Positions 55,510-64,000 of a stretch of 64,000 bases of DNA are shown here, piece after piece. Position 1 is the first letter of the stretch, and every line of letters begins with the position of its first letter. Position numbers and translations under genes: made by a program. Source of the stretch: Cristatella mucedo. Taxonomy: Eukaryota; Bryozoa; Phylactolaemata; Cristatellidae. The notes beneath the pieces were generated by a model. It saw nothing but the letters and a program-made list of their open reading frames with translations, ran no database searches and had not been told where the DNA came from. Where the stretch lies: the NCBI GenBank assembly GCA_009760855.2, contig WPIO01000053.1:1379501-1443500 (forward strand). The letters are read 5' to 3'.

Positions 55510-57656
55510 AGAGCAACGGCGTGATGATCCACTGTTCGAACGCCTTCAAGCTGGTGTCAATCTTGTAACCTTGCTCAACTGGGACGCAGTCGCTGGCGAC
55601 GGCGTTGGAAGCAGCGCTAGGACTGAGCGCCCTGTGGTCAACCCACACGACTTCAGGTACGTGCTCAACAATCCACATCTATGTCAGAGCGCTGGGAGCG
55701 ACCTATCCATGGTGATTTGGATTCACACGGCGCCCCAGCATTTCAAGCAGAGGCTCCTGTGCTAGGTCCGGTCCTTTTCACCGTTTATACTCTCCCTCTC
55801 GCTGATGTGATTGCCAAGCACAATCTAGGCTTTCACTTCTATGCGGATGACACTCAGTTGTACCTTTGCTTTGATCCCTCCCAGCCTTCGAGCACCTCAA
55901 ATTCTCTCAACTCACTTGCTGCATGCATTGATGACATCCGATCATGGATGGCAGCAAATTTTCTAAAACTAAACGATGATAAAACTAACTTACTAGTTAT
56001 GGGAAAACCTAGTGTTATTCAGAAATTGGAAAGGCTGACTTTCAAAATTGGCTCTGCCAGCATATCTCCAGTTGCATCAGCTCGAAATCTAGGTGTCATA
56101 TTCCAAAGCGACCTCTCGTTAGACGACCACATCAGCTCCACAGTCAAATCAGCCTATTTTCAGCTTCATAACGTTGCTAAAATTCGGGCTTGTTTAGATA
56201 AGGATACCACGTCCAAGTTGGTCCATGCATTCGTGACATCTCGTCTCGACTTCTGCAACTCACTGCTTACTGGCCTACCAGCATGTGCGATCAGGCGATT
56301 GCAGCTGGTGCAAAACTCTGCAGCTAGGCTTGTCTGTCGTGAGCGTCGCAGTTGCCACATTACTCCACTTCTCGCCGACCTGCACTGGCTACCAGTCAAG
56401 CTACGGATTGACTTCAAGGTTTTGTCGCTCACTTTTAGGTCTCTTCATTCTATGGCTCCAGCCTACCTTTCAGATATACTACCCCATCAGGCAAAGCATC
56501 GTACCACTCGCTTTTCGGAATCCAACAGTCTAGAAATACCTCGTACAAACCTTAAATCCTTTGGAGACCGTGCATTTAGCTCGTATGCTCCCACAGCCTG
56601 GAACTCCCTCCCGACCTGCATCAGAACATCCCCTGACCTGACCACATTTAAAAGAAACTTAAAAACATACCTATTTAGGACAGCATTTAGTGGGTCCTTG
56701 TGATTCGTCCTCGATGTGCTTATGCGTGCTGACACTGTTCATGCTGCCACTAACCACATTTGCATGCTGACCCAGTGCATGTAACCCCTAACCATGTTAT
56801 TCATTTTGTTTGTTTTTCAAGCATGATTTTACTTACTATTCTATTGCGTATCACTTTGCAGCAAATGTAAAGCGCCTAGAGAGAGATTAAGTTCTCTGAG
56901 GGCGCTTTATCAAGTGCAATATTATTATTATTATTATTATTATTCTTATTCGAGAGACGTGGGGAAATCCAATGAACTTCCACGATCTCAAGGTGAGAAC
57001 TGCGTTTTTTGTCGGGGATCCTCTCAATGCGACTTTACAAAACTTACTGAATCTTGAGTTTGAGAAGTATGGCGATACCATTGAGGAGGACTTCGTCGAC
57101 ACGTATCGAAATCTGACTTACAAGGCCATCATGGGCATGAAATGGGTACATACACACTGCAACAACGCTAAGATTATACTAAAATCTGACGACGACGTGG
57201 TAATTGACGTGTTCAGGCTTGTGCGACACGTCAAAGCACTCCACGAACATGGAATTGCGAGAGAGCGAACCATACTTTGCGACTATTGGGTAAACCTGCC
57301 GGTCAACCGTGAGGGCAAATGGTCTGTCACTAAGAAAGAGTATTCGGGTGACATATATCCTCCTTACTGTTTTGGCTTGGCACTGCTGATGACGCCTGAT
57401 CTGATGCTTCCACTCTACGTGGAGTCGCTGTACACTCCATATTTCTGGGTGGATGACGTATATTTCACTGGGATTTTTAGCGCAGAAGGTCAACGCTAGG
57501 TACCACCGTCTTTCGACTATCGTATCACTCGGCAACCTTGAGCCCGATGCTTATTTGGGTCGTGAAAGTGACCACGTATTTATTCATGTCCACAATGCAG
57601 ATCTTTTCTCTTCCATATGGAAAAAGACCGTGGCATTGTACTCTAAGGCGCACTGA
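55510..57656 (+). pseudogene. GT31 glycosyltransferase pseudogene, copy C
   Basis: Homologous to copy B throughout. Three lesions: a one-base loss shortly after the start (ATCTTGTAACC where copy B has ATCTTGGTGACC) that gives an early TAA; a LINE-A of about 1.18 kb between the QHFKQR and LIRETWG codons; and an extra T near 57475 (GGGATTTTTAGC versus GGAATTTTAGC) that shifts the frame within the VDDVYFTGI motif region. The middle piece (56972-57480) still reads FFVGD, SDDDVV and YPPYCFG. Few other differences from copy B suggest recent inactivation. Confidence 0.93.
55762..56943 (+). mobile_element. LINE-A copy inside GT31 copy C
   Basis: One unbroken frame from LGPVLFTVYTLPLADVI through [18 protein letters not shown] to LFRTAFSGSL (about 310 codons of the reverse-transcriptase palm, thumb and C-terminus), then 3' UTR and (ATT)n. 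The 5' truncation sits at a GGCT shared between host and element. No clear target duplication. Nearly identical to the 39.2-40.4 kb copy. Confidence 0.95.
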
Positions 57657-58399
57657 GCAGCCATTGAATGCATTCCGAGCGACGAAGCGCTGAAGGGTGG
57701 TTGGATATTCTTGGATGTAATCCTAAGATCGATCTCGTAGCAGCGAGTGATGTTATACGGACACGGCCTGTGCTTGTTTCACCGCCTTTGAATTATTTTA
57801 CAATTTATGTAATCATTTTTTACGTTTAACGCTTTTAGAGCTCACGCTTGCGTACTATGTTTCCTCTGTTTTTGATGATTCATGTCTTTTATGGCATTCT
57901 CGCTAATGCGTAGATTCACTCGAAATTCATTAAAGGCAAAGTAACTTTTTAAAGTATCGAATGTTGCCTTCTTTTCACAGACACTGTATTAGATATTCAG
58001 ATCTTGCAAGCAGTTGCACACTCATGTGAAAACCAAGCGTCTTGCTTGGGCCAATAAAAATCCTCATTTCTACGATTGCTTAACTAAAGAGTCAGTATCA
58101 GGTGCGCTAGAACTTAACGTCATTGCCCCTAAGCCGAAAGGCTTGGCTTAGATTTTTCGGCCAACGTTTGGACAGCTACAATTCACAGGCCAGCTATAAA
58201 CAACAAGTTCAGCAAGCCATCTGAAGGTGCATCGTGCCTGTACACAAGTTAATGGCCATCCAATTGCCTGCAGGCATTCGAGGTATTATGTAAGTATGAT
58301 GTAAGTGCGAGGTTTCTATGGGTCCAAGGATATGGTGACCTTAGGTTCCTTTCAGTAGAAATGAAAGCCGAGATTGAGTTTTGCAGTAAAATGGCCTAA

Positions 58400-58860
58400 G
58401 ACCAAACCCTTACGAACCTATACTTTTGAGGCTTCCTCGGCGTCCCCGGTTGACTGACGGCTATTTACATGTAGGCTCTCGGGTTGTCGCACTGAGGCAA
58501 GACCTAGCAATGTTTAGCACTGAGCAAGTGATGACAATGCGTGTAGAGAGGCGCTCCAGAAGAGCTGGTGGTCCTGTGTGTTAAATGCTTCTGAGAGTTC
58601 TCCGAAAACTGTCCTGGGGGGCCTTACCTTGATCTGCTTTGTTCAGAAGGTTACTTTAAACCAAGATTGAGCAGTTCTTAGACACTGGCAAGCTCTCAAT
58701 CTCATTTTGAATTTGCTATCAATATCATATGAGCTGATGGAATAGTTTAGTTGCTAGGATGAGTTTAATAGTAACGAGACTGAACGAAAATTTCAGTTGT
58801 GGTTGGACTAAGTTTATCCGTCAGTGGAGACAAAGGTGTGGATGGCATCGGATGTTTAGC
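58400..58860 (-). mobile_element. Old retrotransposon fragment in segmental duplication copy C
   Basis: The duplicate of 44740-45200 with independent substitutions. Confidence 0.65.
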
Positions 58861-59060
58861 GAACGAGCGAGTTTTAATAGTCTTTAAGTTACCCACTTTT
58901 TCGTTCAGAAACCTGGGAATACTTCTTCTTCAAGAAGGTTGGAGGTTGCGAGCAACACTTTTAAGTCGGCGCTGTTTTATGGAGGCACGAATATGTGCAT
59001 TTGCATCCACTAAGAATGCGAAGCGCTTATCAGCGAAACATTTAACGACTTAAAATGGGG

Positions 59061-60650
59061 ACAGAAATTTTGCTTATGCGTGCTGCCACTGTGCATGCTG
59101 CCACTTAAAGATACTTTAGATACGGATACCGCGTCTTAGTTGGTCCATGCATTTGTGACATTCCGTCTTGACTTCTTTAACTCACTGCTCGCTGGCCTAC
59201 CGGCATGTGCAATCAGGCGCTTACAGCTGGTGCAAAACTCTGCAGCTAGGCTTGTTTGTAGTAAGCGTCGTTGTAGAAAAATTAAACCACTTCCCGCCTA
59301 CCTGCACTGGCTACCAGTCAAGCAACGGATTGACGTTAAGGTTTTGTCGCTTCATTCTTTGGCTTCAGCTTTCACCTCTCAGATCTCAGAGCCCCCACCA
59401 GGCCAAGCACCGCACCACCTGCTTTTTGGAATCTAACTGTTTACAATACCTCTTACAAACCTCAAATTCTTTGGGGACCGTGCCTTAGTTCGTATGCTCC
59501 CAAAGCCTGGAACTCACTCTCGACTTGCGTCACAACATCCCCTGACTTGAACACATTTTAAAAGAACCTCAAAACACACCTATTCAAGACAGCATTTAGT
59601 GGGTACCTGTGATTCGACCTTTATGTACTTAGTGCTGACACTGTGCATGCTGCCACGTACCTCACTGGCAGCTGTCGTTTGCGACAGCTGCCTCAATTTT
59701 AAAAGCTTCATTCAGAAGACTGCTTCTACAGCTAACCATCACGTCCGATCCTTATCCAAGATTAGGAGCTGTCTTCCACAGTGGCTTGCAAAAAATTGAA
59801 CTAGCTCCTTAGTTCTGTCTCGGCTTGATTATTGTAACTCACTTTTGGCTGGGCTATCAAAGAAAGCAACTAGGCCACTGCAGCTGACTAGGAATCTGGC
59901 TGCAAGGCTAGTCTTCAAGTCCCAGGGGTTTGAGCACGTGTCTCCTTTGCTAAAAGAGCTAGGATGGATGTCGGTTGAGCAACTGATAAGAGCAAAGTTT
60001 TTACGCTAACCCACAATGCCCGACTCGGCTCGGATACTTCGTACCTAGCTGAACTGCTGCACCAGTTTCAGCCTCTTCGCGCCCTCAGATCCTGTGTGGA
60101 CAATAAATTAGCTTTTTTATTCCTCCGCTTAAAGACCGTTGGCGACAGAAGCTTTAGCTCTGCAGGTTCTAGACTATGCAACTCGCTTCCACAATTCTTA
60201 CGCAACGACAACTACTCCCCTGCTGCCGACTATGGCTCATCCTATTCAGCGGTCCTGAGCTGCTACTTCCATGCTACTCACTCACTACCTCAACTGCTCT
60301 CCTGACTCTGCTACGCTTCCAACCACTTTCTCTTCGTTGTGTGAGATGAAGCCTACTGGCTAACGAATGCGTAGCGACAGCCGCTTAGGCTGTGAGTGCG
60401 CTATACAAAACTCTCCTGCGTAACACCCACATAGTCTTCATGGCTTTGTGGAGTTACAGACGGATATACATTACGTTACATTGCATGCTGACCCTGCGCA
60501 TGGCACCCCTAACCATGTTATTCATGTTGTTTATCAAGCAGGATATTACTCATCATTCAACCGCGTTTCCCTTTGAAGCAAATGTAAAGCGCCTAGAAAG
60601 AGATTGAGTTCTCTGACGGCGCTTTATCAAGTGCATTATTATTATATTTT
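59061..60650 (+). mobile_element. LINE-A copy interrupted by LINE-B
   Basis: Left part 59061-59660 encodes [38 protein letters not shown] and the frameshifted C-terminus, then the start of the 3' UTR. The 3' UTR resumes at 60482 (GCATGCTGACCCTGCGCATG) and ends in (ATT)n near 60648. Confidence 0.88.
59660..60480 (+). mobile_element. LINE-B copy nested in LINE-A
   Basis: It encodes NFKSFIQKTASTANHHVRSL, SKIRSCLPQWLAKN, decayed middle codons and FLRLKTVGDRSFSSAGSRLC, then its 3' end (TGGAGTTACAGACGGATATA) and ACATTAC-type tail at 60465-60480. Confidence 0.9.
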
Positions 60651-61285
60651 CATTATGGTCAAGAAAAACACCTAGTCTTGCGTCATAGAAATTTATCTGT
60701 GAGGACCGTCCGTCGGTACTGCGACGAGGGAAATATTTTCGTGCATAAAGCATCGATATCAGATAGACCTTAAGATTTGGTGATTCACAGCTGATTCCCA
60801 ATGCTGCATTCAACACGAAATGCTGACTAAGTAAGATCTGAATGTCATCAGGTTGCAAAATTTGGTATTTACAGTAGTTGACAGCATACACTCGTCGGAG
60901 AATATTATATTGAGTGTGACATTTGTGTTGGTACGACAATTAACTTGACACACAAAATAAATTAATCAGCCGCTCTACTAAATTTGGTACTTAAGTAAGT
61001 GGTCATTTGAGCCATCCAAATGAATGTTTAAATCACCCGGTACAATTAAGGGACTTGTACAGAGAATTGACACGTGATCTGAAAAATCGGAAGTAAAGAG
61101 AGTCTTAATATCTGGGGCGGGCGCGGCAGATTACTGCCACCATTGCTAACGTTTTGCTGGAGGGACTCACAAATGTAGCACAGCTACAGCATGGCTCAAC
61201 TTGAGGGCGCACAAGAACTGCTCGGAATTCCTCAAATTTCTCGGAATTCCATAATTCCTTACTTTAGTAGCCTGCTGTGCCGGGC
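60650..61285. other. Probable decayed retrotransposon sequence, otherwise featureless
   Basis: A minus-strand frame (60939-60660) has ILQPDDIQILLSQHFVLNAA and RSSQINFYDARLGVFLDHNE, which might be an endonuclease remnant of a LINE. The similarity is too vague to assign. Confidence 0.3.
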
Positions 61286-61287
61286 CC

Positions 61288-64000
61288 AATAATAATAATA
61301 ATAATAGTAATAAAACTTGATAAAGCGCCCTCAGAGAACTCAATCTCTTTCTGGGTGGTTTACATTTCCTGCAAAGAAAACACGATCGAATGGTTAGTGG
61401 TAGTGGTCAATGGTCAATATGGTCAATAAACAACAAAAATAACATGGTTAGAGGTGGCATGCACGGAATCAGCATGCAAGTATGATTAGTGGCAGCATGC
61501 ACACTGTCAGCACGTGTATAAGCACATGAAAGATGGATCACAGAAGCTTACGAAATGCTGCGATCAATAGGTGCGTTTTTAATGCGGTCAAGTCATTGGA
61601 CGAAAGTCAGAAGTGAGTTCCAGACTTTGGGAGCATACGAAATAAAAGCAGGGTCTCCAAAAGATTTGTGGTTCATACGAGGTAAACGACTATATTCCGA
61701 AAAGTTAGTGGTACGATGCTTGGCCTGGTGGGAAGTAGATCTGATAGGCAAGCTCGAGCCAAAGAATGAAGCGACCTAAAAGTGAGCGACAAAACCTTGA
61801 AGTCGATCCATTGCTTGACTGGTAGCCAATGCATGTCGGCGAGAAGTGGTGTGATGTGGCAACTGCGACGCTCACGACAGATAAGCCTAGCTGCAGAGTT
61901 TTGCCACAGCTGTAAGCGCCCGATTGCACTGGCCGGTAGACCAGCTAGCCATGAGTTACAGAAGTCAAGGCGGGTTGTCACAAATGCATGAATCATATTA
62001 GATGTGGTATCCCGGTCTAAGCAAGCCCTAATTTTAGCAATTTTATGTAGCTGAAAGAAGGCAGACGTCACTGTACTATGGAGCTGATGTGGTCATCTAG
62101 CGCAAGGTAACTTTAGAACATGACACCTAGATTGCGTGCACATTTAGCAAGAGATATGCTGGCAGAGCCAATTTTGAGCATTAGGCTTTCCTATTTCTGA
62201 ATCACACTTGGTTTGCCTGTAACTAGTAAGTTTGTTGTATCGTCGTTCAATTTAAGAAAATTTGCTGCCATCCATGTGTGAATGTCATCAATACATGAAG
62301 CAAGTGAGTTGAGAGAATTCAACGTGCTTGAGGGCTGGGAGAATACAAAGCAAAGGTACAACTGAGTGCCATAAGCATAGAAGTGGAAGCCTAGATTGTG
62401 CTTGGCAGTCACATCGGCAAGAGGAAGAGTATAACCTGGAACCGGACTTAGAACGGAGCCCTGAGATACCCCATATTTCAGAGGTTCCTCGAATTATCTT
62501 TGTCCATTCACATCAATTCTCTGGAGTCTCCCGTTGAGATAGGACCTGAACCACTGCAGAGCAGTGCCAGTGATGCCCAGGCGAGCTGAGAGGCGCTATA
62601 GAAGAACTTGGTGATCGATGGTATCAAAAGCTGCCGAAAGATCGAGCAAAACAAGCAGAGACACTCTACCCATGTCTGCATTCCTAAGTAAGTCGTTGTA
62701 TACCCTAAGCAATGCTGACTCTGTGGAGTGATTAGCTCTAAATCCAGACTGGAACTTACTAGCAAGGTGTGAGGTTTCCATATATGAGTTCAGCTGGTCT
62801 GCCACGACCCGTTCCAGTGTCTTTGATAGGAATGGTAGAAGAGAGACTGGGCGGTAGTTGCTCAAGTTCTCTTGATCCAGTGTCGATTTCTTGAGAAGTG
62901 GCCTGACTACAGCTTTTTTGAAAGGTGCTGGGACATGACCTGAGGCTAATGACATATTAATGATGTTAGTTATGCATGGCAGCAGCAGATCAATGCAACG
63001 TATGAGCAGGACAGTGGGAATTGGGTTCAGAGGACTTGTCGTCGTCTTTGATTGAGATACGAACTTCAGGACAAGGTCACTAGTGACCTCCTTGAACGTA
63101 GACATTGAGGTGCTGCAAGGAAGTGAGGGGCAGCATTCCATTGGCGATGCTGGTATCGTAGGGATGGACTCCCTGATCTAGTCTATCCTCTGTGCAAAGA
63201 AATTAGAGTACTGACAAACAGCTGGATCAACACGGGAACCGTTAGGTAAGGCGCTAACTTGAGAGCGATTGAGGAGATGACTGATCGTCGACATCAGCAT
63301 GTTTTAATCGTGCATCTGTGATTCAACAATGTTTCTATAGAAGCTAGAGTTGGCCTTTGCACATTTCGATTGGTACGATCTACAGTAGTCTTTGTAACCC
63401 TGTCGATGAACTGTCAGTCCTGATCTTTTGTATGCTTTTTCAAGCTTGCACTTAGTAGATTTCAAGGTTGGGCTTATGACACCTAGCTAGTTTGATGTTT
63501 GTGGTAAACCATTAGCCGCCTGGGCGAGGGCGCATAGTACGCCTAGTCAGAGGTGCAGACTCTTCTCGAGCGTGTCAGCTACTGTCATGTTGCAGCAATC
63601 AACTAATGATGACAGGTCGGAAGGGGATAAAGCAGCTGAGGCGATGCAGATATTAGCAAATGTAAAGTGCCTAGAAATAAATTGAGTTATCCGAGGTCGC
63701 TTTATCAAGTGTATTATTATTATTATTATTATTATTATATTCTCACACGGATGGCATCAATGTCAAGGGTCTTGAGGTTTCGCGATTCACATGTGATTTT
63801 AGATGATGAGGATGGCACACATTGTAGACTGAATGAGATCTGCATGTGGTCAGATAAGCAGGATTTGGTATAAATTGGTGATGACAGAGTGCAGTTGTAT
63901 GAGAAAATTTGGTTGAATGCATGACCCTTGATATGTTTAGGGCCATGCACATGAGCCACAAGAGAGAGTGAGTCAGTCAATGCGCGAAATTCACTGCTGA
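61288..64000 (-). mobile_element. LINE-A, longest copy, running off the right edge
   Basis: The minus strand, 5' to 3': end of an endonuclease-like domain (63.98-63.74 kb; IKGHAFNQIFSYN and a SDHMQISF block like the SDHxxI motif of apurinic-type endonucleases), a linker (63.24-63.14 kb; DPAVCQYSNFFAQRID), then the reverse transcriptase: LSNYRPVSLLPFLSKTLERV, FQSGFRANHSTESALLRVYN, DLSAAFDTIDH, the palm near 62.4 kb (FHFYAYGTQLYLCF, where the family has YADD, so the catalytic pair is lost), C-terminus, 3' UTR and (ATT)n at 61288. Broken by several frameshifts. Confidence 0.9.
63655..63740 (+). mobile_element. LINE-A 3'-end-only insertion inside a LINE-A
   Basis: GCAAATGTAAAGTGCCTAGA to (ATT)8, about 85 bp, opposite in orientation to the LINE-A it interrupts. 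Confidence 0.8.

Larger units (their letters stand above)
55318..58870 (+). repeat. Segmental duplication, copy C
   Basis: It pairs with 41780-45205. It carries a LINE-A (55762-56943) that copy B lacks, and lacks the LINE-B and the numt found in or at the edge of copy B. Confidence 0.88.

Noticed and set aside
1-64000. CRISPR arrays, operons, prokaryotic promoters or terminators
   Set aside because: The window is eukaryotic (introns, LINEs, SINEs). The short repeats are microsatellites and retrotransposon tails, not spaced repeat arrays.

Overview
This is a eukaryotic nuclear window from an invertebrate animal, most likely a spiralian (lophotrochozoan). The evidence is spliced genes with GT-AG introns, dense LINE and SINE debris, and a nuclear copy of mitochondrial DNA that uses the invertebrate mitochondrial code (TGA=Trp, AGA/AGG=Ser, ATA=Met). 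Its gene order is trnM, nad1, trnP (opposite strand), nad6, cob. All protein genes on one strand with trnP reversed recalls nemerteans, but I hold that species-level guess loosely.

Layout. Positions 1-22.5 kb carry the 5' two thirds of one large minus-strand gene, the WSTF/BAZ1B chromatin-remodelling subunit. I could assemble 13 exons whose splice phases all agree (858 codons); the PHD finger and bromodomain must lie left of the window. The introns hold fragments of two LINE families and two tRNA-derived SINE families. The exon 1 region (22.0-22.7 kb) is CpG-rich and looks like the promoter.

23-31.5 kb has no gene I can name. It holds SINEs, LINE fragments, a small DNA transposon (MITE) with terminal inverted repeats, a (CAG)25 tract and a (CT)44 tract. 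31.7-32.7 kb is an intact single-exon GT31 glycosyltransferase (copy A). A second intact copy (B) lies at 42.0-42.9 kb. A third copy (C, 55.5-57.7 kb) is a pseudogene broken by a LINE insertion and two frameshifts. B and C belong to a segmental duplication of about 3.4 kb. Since that duplication, B gained a LINE-B element and the mitochondrial insertion, and C gained a LINE-A element.

45.2-49.63 kb is the mitochondrial insertion (numt). It is itself interrupted by a 98-bp LINE-A 3'-end insertion with a 5-bp target duplication inside cytochrome b. 49.6-53.6 kb is GC-rich, gene-free DNA with direct repeats. 54.5-55.15 kb is a decayed, very AT-rich fragment of a protein-primed family B DNA polymerase of the Maverick/Polinton/adintovirus type, bounded on both sides by (ATT)n tracts. 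59-64 kb is nested LINEs, ending in the longest LINE-A copy, which runs off the right edge.

The recurring theme is retrotransposition. LINE-A (CR1/L2-like, (ATT)n tail) and SINE-A share the same 3' hairpin, so SINE-A probably uses LINE-A-type machinery. LINE-A also leaves very short 3'-end-only insertions of about 90-100 bp. LINE-B ((ATTAC)n tail) is repeatedly found inserted in LINE-A.
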